Of a stretch of DNA of 64,000 nt, positions 37,920 to 47,233 are shown piece by piece. The stretch covers positions 1 to 64,000 of the forward strand of contig NZ_JAUYVM010000002.1 in assembly GCF_030689305.1 (NCBI RefSeq), read 5' to 3'. Origin of the DNA: Vibrio penaeicida. GTDB lineage: Bacteria; Pseudomonadota; Gammaproteobacteria; Enterobacterales; Vibrionaceae. The translations under genes and the position numbers were made by a program. Within the stretch, counting starts at the first letter, position 1. Every line of letters starts with the position of its first letter. The notes beneath the pieces were generated by a model, which was not told the DNA's origin, ran no database searches, and saw only the letters and a program-made list of their open reading frames with translations.

Positions 37920-38025
37920 TTTCTTCATCATGCAATAGATCAAGCAATTAAACATGTGAGTAGCGCGATATCATTCCCTTTTGTATAGTCGCGCTAGCTC
38001 CACAATAGGGAGAGAGAAATATCAA

Positions 38026-38592
38026 ATGGAGAGGGAAGTGTTTGAAATTGTTACGGAACGACTGATATTAAGGGATTTTGAGATCCAAGATGTCTCCTCA
38101 TACATAGAGTTGACTCAAGACTCAAAGTATCAGCGCTTCTATGATGAAGACGATTGTTCGATAGAGAAGGCTGAGTTTTTGGTTAATCTTTTCATTGAGC
38201 AAGCGCATGAATTACCACGAAGTAAATATCAGCTCGCTATCGTTTTACAGCAAACAGGTGAAGTGATTGGCACGTGTGGCATTCGATTGGAAGCCGATCA
38301 GCAAGCTTCGATGGGATGTGGTGTGGCGCGTGAGTTTCAAGGTGCTGGTTACGCGCAAGAAGCAGCAGAAGCTATAGCAGGGTTTGGATTTGAAAAGCTG
38401 GCGGTTCACCGTTTGTATGCCGAAACGATTGGAGCAAACAAAGCCGCGATAGCGATGTGTCGCCAATTTGGAATGAGAAAGGAAGCTCAGTTTATTGAAC
38501 ATCGATACTTTAAAGAACGTTGGTGGGATACCGTTATCTACGCTATGTTACGTTCGGAATGGGAAATGAGGAAAGGAAGCCAAGATGATTAG
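38026..38592 (+). CDS. GNAT acetyltransferase, RimJ/RimL type
   Basis: A 188-residue N-acetyltransferase. ATG 38026 follows AGGGAGAGAG; an in-frame TTG at 37981 gives an unlikely extension. The sequence begins with ERLILRDFEIQDV, typical of the RimJ/L group, with the acetyl-CoA loop GVAREFQGAGYAQEA and the ETIGANKAAIAMCRQFGMRKE segment that follows. The substrate (a protein N-terminus or small amine) is unknown. It overlaps the next GNAT gene by eight bases. Confidence 0.9.
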   Translation: MEREVFEIVTERLILRDFEIQDVSSYIELTQDSKYQRFYDEDDCSIEKAEFLVNLFIEQAHELPRSKYQLAIVLQQTGEVIGTCGIRLEADQQASMGCGVAREFQGAGYAQEAAEAIAGFGFEKLAVHRLYAETIGANKAAIAMCRQFGMRKEAQFIEHRYFKERWWDTVIYAMLRSEWEMRKGSQDD

Positions 38593-39058
38593 CCTACAAC
38601 CAATGAGCTCACAACATTTGAACCAAGTATCCGAGCTGCATGTCGCAGAAGAGCAGTTAAAGTTTGTCGGTACAATGGAAGAGATTTTGGTGAACGTAGA
38701 TAACAAAGTACACCCGCACGTGATGGTGAATGAAAGCGATAAGGTGGTTGGGTTCTTTCTTGTCGATACGACCTACGGTGAGCAGTACGACTTTGCTGTT
38801 TGTGGAGCGCTAGGGCTAAGAGCTTTCTTTGTTGATACACGTTACCAAGGAAGTGGCTATGGTAAACAAGCCGTGGCTGCGCTTCATTCCTATTTGCAGC
38901 AGTGTTATGAGACGTTTGAATTCATTTATCTTACGGTGAATTGCAAAAACCCTGGGGCTTATCGTTGTTATGAGCTCAATGGTTTTAAAGACAATGGTGA
39001 GCTTTACCATGGTGGTCCGGCAGGCCCTCAACACATTATGAAAATGTCGCTCAAATAA
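38585..39058 (+). CDS. GNAT acetyltransferase
   Basis: A 157-residue GNAT-fold protein with acetyl-CoA motif A at about residues 78-95 (LRAFFVDTRYQGSGYGKQ) and the C-terminal NCKNPGAYRCYELNGFKDNG segment. It is translationally coupled to the preceding GNAT (38585-38592 shared). The two are not close paralogues. The substrate is unknown. Confidence 0.88.
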   Translation: MISLQPMSSQHLNQVSELHVAEEQLKFVGTMEEILVNVDNKVHPHVMVNESDKVVGFFLVDTTYGEQYDFAVCGALGLRAFFVDTRYQGSGYGKQAVAALHSYLQQCYETFEFIYLTVNCKNPGAYRCYELNGFKDNGELYHGGPAGPQHIMKMSLK

Positions 39059-39142
39059 CGGATAAAAACTATTTAACTGCATGCTGGAGGTTCAATGTAC
39101 TGAGAACTAAGCTTGATGTAATTCACTTTGAATAGGGTGGCT

Positions 39143-40009
39143 ATGTCCTCATTTATACGCTTAGTTTGGGTTGTGTTGATTTCAATACCTGTCAGTACCA
39201 TTGCACTCGCATCCACCGACCACAACGCCTTTCGCGATATTGCGTATGGTGCGCACAAGAAGCAAAAGCTGGACGTTTACTTTCCACAATTCGCTAAAGA
39301 CGCTCCGGTGATCTTTTTTGTTCACGGTGGCGCATGGAGAGTTGGTGATAAGGGAGCTCGCTCGCAGGTAAAATCCAAAATAGACAAGTGGGTAAAAGAA
39401 GGGTTTGTTTTCATTTCGGTGAATTACAGAATGTTACCGGAAACCCCGCCATTGGTTCAGGCTCAAGATGTGAGAGACGCATTAATATTTGCACAGAATA
39501 ATGCTTCGAAATGGGGTGGTAGTCCGCACAAGTTCATTCTTATGGGGCATTCAGCGGGTGGGCACCTCATTTCTCTCGTTTCTGTCCAACCAGAACTCAT
39601 CACTCAGCGAGGTGCAAAACTTTGGCTTGGTACAGTATCACTTGATACTGCGGCGTATGACATTGTCAAAATCATGTCTGCAGATAGAGTGAATCGCTTT
39701 TACAGAAAAGCTTTTGGTGAGAGCCAAAAAACTTGGCAACTCGCTTCACCGTTACTGCAACTTCAATCTTCGATTCCTCCGTTTCTCGCCGTATGTTCTT
39801 CAACGCGAAAACAAGATTCCTGCCAACAAACCGAGGTGTTTGCAAAGAAGGTGAATCTTCTTGGTGGCTACGCAAAAGTGCTTCCTGTCGAGCTTTCTCA
39901 CCGTAAGCTCAATGTGAAGTTAGGCGAAGACTCACCTTATACCGAACAAGTCCATACGTTTATTATGCAGTTACTCTCTTCACATTTATCTTTAGAACCT
40001 GAAGAATAA
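39143..40009 (+). CDS. Exported alpha/beta hydrolase (BD-FAE/carboxylesterase-like)
   Basis: A 288-residue protein from ATG 39143 (AGGGTGG upstream) with a signal peptide at residues 1-24 (STIALAS). The hormone-sensitive-lipase-type oxyanion motif HGGAWR (61-66) and the nucleophile GHSAG (135-139, Ser137) are present, and LSHRKLN near residue 255 supplies the catalytic His. The fold fits periplasmic esterases of the BD-FAE group. The gene is convergent with the ECF sigma operon, 11 bp apart. Confidence 0.88.
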   Translation: MSSFIRLVWVVLISIPVSTIALASTDHNAFRDIAYGAHKKQKLDVYFPQFAKDAPVIFFVHGGAWRVGDKGARSQVKSKIDKWVKEGFVFISVNYRMLPETPPLVQAQDVRDALIFAQNNASKWGGSPHKFILMGHSAGGHLISLVSVQPELITQRGAKLWLGTVSLDTAAYDIVKIMSADRVNRFYRKAFGESQKTWQLASPLLQLQSSIPPFLAVCSSTRKQDSCQQTEVFAKKVNLLGGYAKVLPVELSHRKLNVKLGEDSPYTEQVHTFIMQLLSSHLSLEPEE

Positions 40010-40020
40010 CCCTAGGCGAT

Positions 40021-40665
40021 TCATGGCTTGTTCCACTCGGTCAAAACGCAATGGGTAATGATATCGCATCGGTCACCAGCAAATTCGTAGAGTGACATTG
40101 ACTCTTTTTCCATATGAATTCGAATTTGCGATTGCAATTGCATTCGCGCTCTCCGATATCGTGTTTTAACCACGGTGACATCGAGCCCCAGAGAGTGTGC
40201 AGTTTCGCTGGAAGATAAACCCTGTACACAGCGCAATATGAACACCGAACGGTAGTTAAGCGGTAGCTGATCAATTTCATTTTCAAGGAGTTGAAGTATG
40301 TTCTGGTTCATAACGGGCTCCGAAACAGATTGATGAAATTGATCGCTGGGTATTTCTCGGTCGCCATAATACTCAAGCCTCTGTTCCGACCTCAGGCGAT
40401 TTAACGCGACATTTCGAGTGATGACGGAAAGCCATCCCGCGTATCCTGATGGGCCACGAAACGTAGATAAATTCTGCAATGCACGCAGATGAGCTTCCTG
40501 AACGATGTCCATGGCGTCATCAGTACTGTTCGTGAAACCACGAGCGATCCGAAACAGCAATTGATTATAGCGACGGATGAGTACTTCAGCCGCTTGGTTG
40601 TTACGCGCCAACGTGAGTTCAATGAGTGCCAGATCGGAGTAGGATGTGAGTGTATTATCTGTCAT
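40021..40665 (-). CDS. ECF-type RNA polymerase sigma factor
   Basis: A 214-residue sigma-70 family protein with region 2 (about 25-95: FRIARGFTNSTDDAMDIVQEA and AGWLSVITRNVALNRLR) and region 4 (about 130-185: LPLNYRSVFILRCVQGLSSSETA). About 25 residues follow region 4, including DRCDIITHC with two cysteines. No anti-sigma gene is adjacent. It follows the cytochrome c gene with an 11 bp overlap and belongs to an operon with a Tat-exported ferritin-like protein, so redox-linked regulation is a reasonable guess. Confidence 0.92.
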   Translation of the reverse strand: MTDNTLTSYSDLALIELTLARNNQAAEVLIRRYNQLLFRIARGFTNSTDDAMDIVQEAHLRALQNLSTFRGPSGYAGWLSVITRNVALNRLRSEQRLEYYGDREIPSDQFHQSVSEPVMNQNILQLLENEIDQLPLNYRSVFILRCVQGLSSSETAHSLGLDVTVVKTRYRRARMQLQSQIRIHMEKESMSLYEFAGDRCDIITHCVLTEWNKP

Positions 40666-41047
40666 CGTGTAACCCCTCGCATTCTTCGGAGTGCTGATCC
40701 AATGTTTTTAAATAGGCGATAATGGCGATTCGCTGTGTTTGGCTTGTTACGCCTGCTACTGTCATTTTAGTGGCAGGAATCGCTTTTCTTGGATTTTCTA
40801 GAAAACGATTGAGTGTGTCTTCATTCCAAACCCAGTCCGAGTCAAGCATTGCTTTGCTGTATCGATAGTTTTTTTGAGTACCAACTTTTCTTCCAAATAA
40901 GAAGCAGTGTTTAGGTCCCGTCCGGTTATAAGAGGGAGAATGACACCCAACGCAGCTTTGGTACAGGTGTTCTCCTTGGGCAACCGTGCTGGATTGTGAA
41001 AAAGGCACAAAACCCAATCCAATAAAGAATAGATAAAGATGGCGCAT
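40655..41047 (-). CDS. Monohaem c-type cytochrome
   Basis: A 130-residue periplasmic class I cytochrome c: signal peptide (1-20), haem-binding CVGCH (32-36), and axial Met95 in IPATKMTVAGV followed by a final helix (RIAIIAYLKTL). An extra cysteine (Cys48, PKHCFLFGRKVG) occupies a stretch where related cytochromes have GPNLHGLFGR. It lies between the ferritin-like gene and the ECF sigma gene and overlaps the latter. Confidence 0.92.
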   Translation of the reverse strand: MRHLYLFFIGLGFVPFSQSSTVAQGEHLYQSCVGCHSPSYNRTGPKHCFLFGRKVGTQKNYRYSKAMLDSDWVWNEDTLNRFLENPRKAIPATKMTVAGVTSQTQRIAIIAYLKTLDQHSEECEGLHDDR

Positions 41048-41135
41048 TTTGGCTCCTCAATAGAGTTGAATAAGCAAAGCCATTAGTAAAAATCGCTTTG
41101 CTAACATTGGCTTTGTTGTCGACAACAAATACGGG

Positions 41136-41741
41136 TTAGGAAAAAAAGGCACCTGGCACTGGATCTAAGCCTAATGCGTTCCTTAAGACAGCCCAATGCA
41201 TGGCTTCGTCGGCTAAAATGCTTGCAGCCGCTTTGGAAAAGTCGCGATTATCAAAAAGCGGTATAGCCCCGGCATAGGCGCTCACTGCGCCTCGCTCCAG
41301 TTGAGCGGCAAACATTAGAACATCGGAAGGCTGCTTTAATTTCTCGACTGGAAATTGATACTGTTTGAGGGGTTCAGATGGGGTTCCACCTAACTGTGTA
41401 ACCACAGAAGCCAGCAATTCAATATGCTCTTTATGATGCCCTTGAAACTGAACGGCAACGTTTAATAGATCTTTGCTTAGTAATTGGCTTTCTGCACCAA
41501 GTTGATAAGCGGCAACGGCTTCTTGTTCTGCCTCTATTGCGGTATTGAGAATGACAATGTCACTTTGTACGGCGTTATCTGACAAAGCTTTTCGTCCATG
41601 ATGATTGGCTTGGGCGGAATAGCAGCCACTCATCATGGTGAGTGCGGTTGCGGAAAGTGTTGCTGCGCCAAATCCTTTTAAAAATCCGCGGCGGTTGAAC
41701 ATATCTTTATGATAGATATCGTTGGTTTCTTTGATGCTCAT
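41136..41741 (-). CDS. Tat-exported ferritin-like protein, probable lipoprotein
   Basis: A 201-residue protein from ATG 41741, with AAGGAG upstream. The signal has the twin-arginine motif NRRGFLKGFG (Arg17-Arg18) and ends SGC (Cys40), so it may be a Tat lipoprotein. The mature part is a four-helix ferritin-like domain with carboxylate/His pairs (EAEQEAVAAY, QGHHKEHIELL, QLERGAVSAY, DEAMHWAVLR), able in principle to bind a di-iron site. It heads an operon with a cytochrome c and an ECF sigma factor. Similar periplasmic ferritin-like proteins have no settled function. Confidence 0.88.
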   Translation of the reverse strand: MSIKETNDIYHKDMFNRRGFLKGFGAATLSATALTMMSGCYSAQANHHGRKALSDNAVQSDIVILNTAIEAEQEAVAAYQLGAESQLLSKDLLNVAVQFQGHHKEHIELLASVVTQLGGTPSEPLKQYQFPVEKLKQPSDVLMFAAQLERGAVSAYAGAIPLFDNRDFSKAAASILADEAMHWAVLRNALGLDPVPGAFFS

Positions 41742-41843
41742 GTGCTTTCTCCTTATAAAGCGCAGCAAATACACTGCGCATAATAGGTAAAGACGCACTC
41801 ACCAAAGAAAAGGAACAAATTAATTTTAAAAAGTGAAGATAAG

Positions 41844-41883
41844 CTGCTTACTGCTTACTGCTTACTGCTTACTGCTTACTGCT
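41844..41883. repeat. Heptanucleotide tandem repeat (CTGCTTA, 5.7 copies)
   Basis: Five perfect CTGCTTA units plus five bases lie at the 3' end of the PhoD-like gene; its stop codon (41869-41871) is inside the array and downstream units are untranslated. Confidence 0.95.
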
Positions 41884-43761
41884 GCGGCTGAGAGGCAGAA
41901 ATTCGATTTCGCTACCTTCCCCTGTAAGAATAGAAACGCGCTCTGGTTTTCCTTTCGCATCGAGTTTTACCTCTCCAATGGCTGTGGCATTGACCAGTCT
42001 TCGAGTTCCTTCGATACTTGGGTTGCGTTTTTGAACTTTCAGACGCTTTCGCTTGGTAAAAAAGTTCAGTGGTGAGCGAGGAGAATAGAGCAACCGATCC
42101 GCATGATCGCAGAATCCAAGAAGTGGTTCTGGAAACTGAGCCTTGATGCCGCTACATGTAATCTGGTGGATGTTTGGGCTGCACTTTCGAAATCGTAGTT
42201 TGATGTCGTAGGCAAAAGAATAGTGAACATCTCCCGACAAGATAACAAAATGGGTAGGCGTTTTTGTGTGAGTGAAAATGCTGAGTAAGGTGTTTGCGCT
42301 GCCGGGGTGTGCCATCCAGTTTTCAGCATCGATCATTAAAGGCTGACCTATCATAGTTGCCGCTTTTTGGAGTGCTTCGATAAATTTCACACCAAACATT
42401 GGCGCAGCAGAAACCACAATAACTTTGTCTTGATGCATTAGTTCTTGCTGAAACTCAATTAACGCTTCCCAGTCCATCAACCCAGAGGGCTTGTTCATTT
42501 TTGATTCTGAGCGCCAGCGGCGAGTTCGAGTATCCAAAACCACAACTTTGGGCGAGGTATGTATGGTGTAGTGCCATTTCTCGAATTGGTACAAGTGCTG
42601 TATGAAAGCATCTTGATTCTGTACATTTGGCGAACCAAAAAAGGCATTGGCCAATGCCAAAAACTCCGAGTTGAAATTAGAGGGCTCGTTTCCCCATCCC
42701 TGACAAAGCCAGTAACTCAATAAACCATTACCAATGATTCTTTTGGAAAAGGCATTGTTGTACGCTGCTTTTTCCCAACCAATGGTCAGGTTCCAGTCAT
42801 CGGTGACATCGTGGTCGTCAAAGATCATGTAAGTAGGCAAATGTGCAAATAGCCTATGAGCAAAAGGCAGCCCTTCTACAAATTGTGTAATTTGGGTATT
42901 TTCTTTTTCCCATCGAGTTTTGAGTTTGTTTGTCAGTGTCGTTGGCGGGCACGAATAAGCAACATGCGGCCAAAGTTGTGGCGACCAAACCAGCAAATAC
43001 ATGGCGAAGAACTCTGAAAAGCTGATCAAATGGTTGCCGCAATCTCTAGAACTAAAAACCGGAGACGGCATAGAGGGCATAAACGAGAATAACCAACTTC
43101 TTTCTGCTTGATAGCTAGGTAGTAAAGATTCGCGACCGTAAAAGCCGTCTGCATGGGCGTGTAAGTCTGCGGTCGATGCGATTTTGGCATCGTTGAACGT
43201 TTCATTAGGCAAACCTAGTAAATCGATCACTTGCACAATCGCACTCAGCATCGGACCAGCGACATGGTCTGCATAGATTTGATCGCCGGCCATTAACAGC
43301 ATATCGGGGCGCTCATCCCAAGGTTGCTTGGCTATTTTAGCGTCCGCCGCGATCAGTGCGTCTTTTCCATTGTGGTGTGGATTTCGGCATGAACCGTGCA
43401 AAATATAATCGGCGGTGGACGGTATTTTTATCGAGAGTCTTTTTTCTTCTTCATAGAGTAAGTGCGGACACAGTTCGATGAAGTTACCTTTCTGAGAGAT
43501 AAATTCGTATTCAAGGCGTTCGTCTACAGGGAAATTGCCATGAAAGTGAGCAAGGGTTACAAAGGCACGAGTACCCACTTGAATCGGCTGACACTGGTCT
43601 AGATCGTGAGAGAAGATCGCTTTGTCTGAGTCTTGCTGATAAAGCTGAAAGTGACCAGACAGTGGCTCTGTGGTGACCACCCAAAAAACCAATTCATTAG
43701 ATGTGGCTTTTCTGAGCATGGGACCTGCAATTAGGAAAGGTAATGGCGAAGACTGATTCAT
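41869..43761 (-). CDS. PhoD-like metallophosphatase
   Basis: A 630-residue calcineurin-type phosphoesterase related to PhoD. Metal-binding motifs are in order: HGSCRNPHHNG, MAGDQIYADH, FDDHDVTDDWN and LSGDVHYSFAY. No signal peptide or Tat motif is seen at the N-terminus (MNQSSPLPFLIAGPMLRK), so unlike typical PhoD it may be cytoplasmic. The last four codons come from a heptamer repeat. It is monocistronic, with a miniature element upstream. Confidence 0.88.
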   Translation of the reverse strand: MNQSSPLPFLIAGPMLRKATSNELVFWVVTTEPLSGHFQLYQQDSDKAIFSHDLDQCQPIQVGTRAFVTLAHFHGNFPVDERLEYEFISQKGNFIELCPHLLYEEEKRLSIKIPSTADYILHGSCRNPHHNGKDALIAADAKIAKQPWDERPDMLLMAGDQIYADHVAGPMLSAIVQVIDLLGLPNETFNDAKIASTADLHAHADGFYGRESLLPSYQAERSWLFSFMPSMPSPVFSSRDCGNHLISFSEFFAMYLLVWSPQLWPHVAYSCPPTTLTNKLKTRWEKENTQITQFVEGLPFAHRLFAHLPTYMIFDDHDVTDDWNLTIGWEKAAYNNAFSKRIIGNGLLSYWLCQGWGNEPSNFNSEFLALANAFFGSPNVQNQDAFIQHLYQFEKWHYTIHTSPKVVVLDTRTRRWRSESKMNKPSGLMDWEALIEFQQELMHQDKVIVVSAAPMFGVKFIEALQKAATMIGQPLMIDAENWMAHPGSANTLLSIFTHTKTPTHFVILSGDVHYSFAYDIKLRFRKCSPNIHQITCSGIKAQFPEPLLGFCDHADRLLYSPRSPLNFFTKRKRLKVQKRNPSIEGTRRLVNATAIGEVKLDAKGKPERVSILTGEGSEIEFLPLSRSSKQ

Positions 43762-43812
43762 AAACTCTCTATCGAATAACGCTTACAACTGCTTTGCTAT
43801 CGAAAACAGATC

Positions 43813-44082
43813 TTAGGGTCTGTTGATCTTTCGAGATGATTTTTGCAGCAATTTGTGGGTGATTTATACAAGGCAGAGCTTATTCGGTGTAGTCGCTCTA
43901 CATCAATAAGCGATAACGCAGTAGAAATAAGCCACAAATGCTGCCCAAAGGGTTCGTTTCTATGCCTTTTACTCTTTGTTGCAAGGTATTTGCTTAGAAT
44001 GACTAGGCGTCACACCTTGCGTCGCGATTAAAAGGCATAGAACTCGAACAAAATTTAACCGCGAAAGATCAACAGACCCTAA
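43813..44082. mobile_element. 270 bp miniature inverted-repeat element (MITE)
   Basis: Perfect 21 bp terminal inverted repeats start TTAGGGTCTG (43813-43833) and end CAGACCCTAA (44062-44082). The 270 bp between has no transposase; a 62-codon frame (43843-44031) is not a gene. The interior holds shorter complementary segments. It lies between phoD-like and flippase genes without disrupting either. I associate such GGTCTGTTGATCTTT ends with a non-autonomous element family in Vibrio. A target duplication cannot be separated from the TTA/TAA ends. Confidence 0.88.
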
Positions 44083-44177
44083 TTATAGAGTTTATCCGGA
44101 ACGTGCCGTTAGAGCACGGGTATTGTCTGCAAATCTTGCATTTTGATCGCGTTTGATTTGGATTGTGCTCGGTAGCA

Positions 44178-45668
44178 CTAGTGCGCCGTAGGCATATGAG
44201 ATTTCACAAAGTTGCTCAACTTGATTTTGAGTGATTCAGGAATAGGGATAATACCGAAAAGCAGGAATCCTATGGTCGCAAGCACCGAGACGATCATGCC
44301 CAACACTATGCTGGGAAAAAACGTGAGGGATGCATCAAGCCATTGATGCAGTTGCCACGCTGAAAATGCAATCATAATACTTTTGACCAAGTTGGCGTGT
44401 CGGTAAGGTAGCGGTTCTTTTTGCTGGCTAACCAAGTAGATCAGCATTAAACGAACAGAATAAGCACCACCAAGAACCGCAATGACAGCAATGACACCAA
44501 ATTGTGGCACAAGCCAAACGTAGCCAGCGACAGCAAATACTGCGCAGGCACACTGGATCCACATTTGTGCTTGGCTGGAATCCCCGCTAAAGCAGCCTAA
44601 GTTTAAGTAATCTCCAGCGGTTTTTATCATGTTCACCAAAATCAGCCCCACAACAAGCGTTGCCGACATATGATAATCAGGTGGTAGCGCTAGGGTGATA
44701 AAACCAGGCACCGTGAGTATCATCAGCATCCCCAGATAAATGCCTAAGTTAGTACCAAGCATCGCATTATCGGCACAGATCTGTTTACCATTGTATTGCT
44801 GTAGCAATGCAATTCGATTGGGGAACCACCATAAAGCGTAGGGTTCAAGAGCCAGCCCTAAAATTAAGGCAAACTTCACTGCAATGGCATACACCGCAAG
44901 CTCTTCTACACCTGTAAAGCTAGCAAGTAGCCAACGATCTAACCCCGTAATCATGTAGATACACAAGAATCCGCCTAACGTCGGCAAGGCAAATTTCAAT
45001 AGCAATTTTGAGTATTTAAGCTGACCAAAAGACCCCATTTCTTGTTTTTGGTACCCAAGCAAACACAGCATCAATAGCACGCTCGATACCATGCAAGAAA
45101 TCAAGACTGCATCAATGCCATAGCCAGCTTCAAGCAAAATGAAAGTCATCAGTGCTTGCCCTAAGGCTTTCATTACATTTAATACACAAAACCGTTTTGC
45201 GAGATCGTTCATTCGCATAAGAGTCATAGGAATAGTAATTAGCCCATCCAACAAAATGGGAATGGCAAGTAATACGATTTGATAGCTTTCGAATGCTGCT
45301 GGCAGCATGCGAATGAGTAAAGGGAGCGTGATGAAGATAATAATTGCTCCAATGCCACTAAAAAGAACACTGAGAGTAAAGCAGTTCGAAATGAGCGCGC
45401 GCTTGTGTTCACCTTCTGCTGTCCCAACATATCGGTACATCGCGTTTATGATACCGAAGCTAAACATAATGGTTCCGATATCGGCTAACAAAAGCAGTAT
45501 TTCAAGCGATCCGTATTCGACTACAGAGAGCTTTCTGGTGAGATATGGGATCATCATAAGGGAAACCCCTTTCATCATAATGATTCCAATGGCGTAGTAC
45601 GCCGACTGTGCTAATGCTTTCATTCGCTTCTTGCCTTCTGTTTTGATTTCAGGCGATAAGGACTTCAA
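44178..45668 (-). CDS. Polysaccharide/O-antigen flippase, Wzx/MOP type
   Basis: A 496-residue protein with about 12-14 hydrophobic segments and the MOP-superfamily start KALAQSAYYAIGIIMMKGVS...YLTRKLSVVEYGSLEILL. It probably moves lipid-linked oligosaccharides across the inner membrane. Lys/Arg residues precede the first helix. No Wzy or priming transferase is adjacent; the divergent gene at 45969 encodes a glycosyltransferase, so the two may serve one small surface-polysaccharide function. Confidence 0.88.
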   Translation of the reverse strand: MKSLSPEIKTEGKKRMKALAQSAYYAIGIIMMKGVSLMMIPYLTRKLSVVEYGSLEILLLLADIGTIMFSFGIINAMYRYVGTAEGEHKRALISNCFTLSVLFSGIGAIIIFITLPLLIRMLPAAFESYQIVLLAIPILLDGLITIPMTLMRMNDLAKRFCVLNVMKALGQALMTFILLEAGYGIDAVLISCMVSSVLLMLCLLGYQKQEMGSFGQLKYSKLLLKFALPTLGGFLCIYMITGLDRWLLASFTGVEELAVYAIAVKFALILGLALEPYALWWFPNRIALLQQYNGKQICADNAMLGTNLGIYLGMLMILTVPGFITLALPPDYHMSATLVVGLILVNMIKTAGDYLNLGCFSGDSSQAQMWIQCACAVFAVAGYVWLVPQFGVIAVIAVLGGAYSVRLMLIYLVSQQKEPLPYRHANLVKSIMIAFSAWQLHQWLDASLTFFPSIVLGMIVSVLATIGFLLFGIIPIPESLKIKLSNFVKSHMPTAH

Positions 45669-45968
45669 CTTGCGATTTGCTTCATACCAATTAAATCAAG
45701 GTGGAGGTCACTTGGGTATAGACATTAACTTAGGCAGAAAACATGCCAAGCCATAACTTTTTGAAAAATAGATAAAAAAATACGGGTGAAGAAAAAGCGA
45801 TACAATTTGAAGATAAACAAGCCGTGTACATTCATATTGCTTTTCAAATTGAGAACTTATGACCTTTTCTTTTGTTGTTTGAATCTAATTAATTGATTTT
45901 AAAGGGAGGAATGATTGGCGTGTATTTTGCTGTGTAGGGTACAAGGTACATCAAGTGAGAATTTGGTC
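45669..45968. other. Divergent intergenic region with a half-copy of the dispersed repeat
   Basis: Bases 45704-45721 (GGAGGTCACTTGGGTATA) match, in inverse orientation, the left end of the composite element at 32241. The partner end is missing. The rest is AT-rich and should contain promoters for the flippase and glycosyltransferase genes. Confidence 0.6.
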
Positions 45969-47114
45969 ATGAAGAAAGTGGCATTTATTACGCCTACCTA
46001 TCCGGCTTTGAGTGAAACCTTCATTCAGACTGAAGTGGACTCTATTCAAGCGTGTGGACATCAAGTCTGTGTGTTTACTTTTGAAAAAGAGCACTCGAAT
46101 AATGTGTTTAATTATGACGTTGTCACTATTGGTGAGAAAGTCCCGATGCGCATGCTGAGACGCACTTCGTTGCTCGGCGGATTAAAGGCTCTCCACTTTG
46201 TCACGACTCAAAATGGATTGCCGAAGAAATCGCTCTACTATTACGGTGCTAAATTGGCTTTGCAACTGGCAGAGAAGGGCGTCGACCACGTTCATGCGCA
46301 TTTCTGTCAGCATACCGCTGCACATGCTATTGTCGCGGCTAAAATATTGAACATCGGCTGTTCTTTTGTAGGGCACGGGCACGATGTTTATGAATCCCCA
46401 CTTGATATCGACAGAAAAATAGAAACCAGCGATTTTGTGGTGGCTGTTTGCAAAGATATGCAAAGTGACTTCGACAGCATGGCAAAGGGAAACATAAAGC
46501 TGCTGCACTGTGGAGTAAAAACAGAGCGATTTGTTATGCAAGAAAAGTCACCGACTGAACATGTTCGATTGGTGTTTTTGGGAAGATTAGTGGTGACGAA
46601 AGGTGTTCATTATCTAATCAATGCTCTGCTTCCATTGATCCATCATTACAATATCAGCTTAGACATTATTGGAGATGGGGAAATGAGAGGAGAGTTAGAA
46701 TCTCAGGTTAACCGCCTCGGGTTGGACTATTATGTTCGATTTTTAGGTCCTCAACCCCATCATTGGGTGAAAGATCACTTGGCCGAATATGATTGTTTGG
46801 TCGCACCGTTTTGTTTTTCTGACACAGGGTGTGTTGATACCGGTCCACTGGTTCTAAAAGAAGCAATGGCGGTGGGAACCCCCGTGATTTGCTCAGACAT
46901 TATGGGATGCAAAGAAATAGTTACTCCAGAAACGGGATACTTGGTTCCGGAAAAGAATGTGGCTGAGCTATCACAAAAAATCTCGGAGTTTGCTCAACTT
47001 TCGTTTGAGGAGAGAGCAAAAATGGGACGTGCTGCGAGAGATAGAGTACTAAGACATTTCAACGCAATCGATCAAGCAAAACAGCTTTCGAACTGGATAG
47101 AAAATTTGGCTTAA
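45969..47114 (+). CDS. GT4 glycosyltransferase (WcaL/AmsK-like)
   Basis: A 381-residue GT-B enzyme from ATG 45969. The N-terminus VAFITPTYPALSETFIQTEV is typical of the colanic acid WcaL/amylovoran AmsK branch. The donor-binding half contains VFLGRLVVTKGVHYLI and the E-x7-E motif in KEAMAVGTPVICSDIMGCKE. It is probably cytosolic or membrane-peripheral and adds a sugar to a surface polysaccharide. An upstream in-frame start at 45915 would add 18 residues with no ribosome site. Confidence 0.9.
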   Translation: MKKVAFITPTYPALSETFIQTEVDSIQACGHQVCVFTFEKEHSNNVFNYDVVTIGEKVPMRMLRRTSLLGGLKALHFVTTQNGLPKKSLYYYGAKLALQLAEKGVDHVHAHFCQHTAAHAIVAAKILNIGCSFVGHGHDVYESPLDIDRKIETSDFVVAVCKDMQSDFDSMAKGNIKLLHCGVKTERFVMQEKSPTEHVRLVFLGRLVVTKGVHYLINALLPLIHHYNISLDIIGDGEMRGELESQVNRLGLDYYVRFLGPQPHHWVKDHLAEYDCLVAPFCFSDTGCVDTGPLVLKEAMAVGTPVICSDIMGCKEIVTPETGYLVPEKNVAELSQKISEFAQLSFEERAKMGRAARDRVLRHFNAIDQAKQLSNWIENLA

Positions 47115-47233
47115 ATTCGCGTTAAAAACCTTAACCTACCCATGACGTTGCTATGACAAAAGTTGCACTTTCATTTTATAAAACAATTCTGCTGTACGGG
47201 GAATTTGGAATTTAAATTGAAAGGATAAACGTT

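Noticed and set aside
41844..41883. Heptamer repeat at the end of the PhoD-like gene as a phase-variation switch
   Set aside because: Translation enters the array from a fixed upstream frame and meets the stop in the second unit, so adding or removing units does not change the protein.
43843..44031. 62-codon frame inside the MITE
   Set aside because: It is part of a non-autonomous repeat and shows no coding features.
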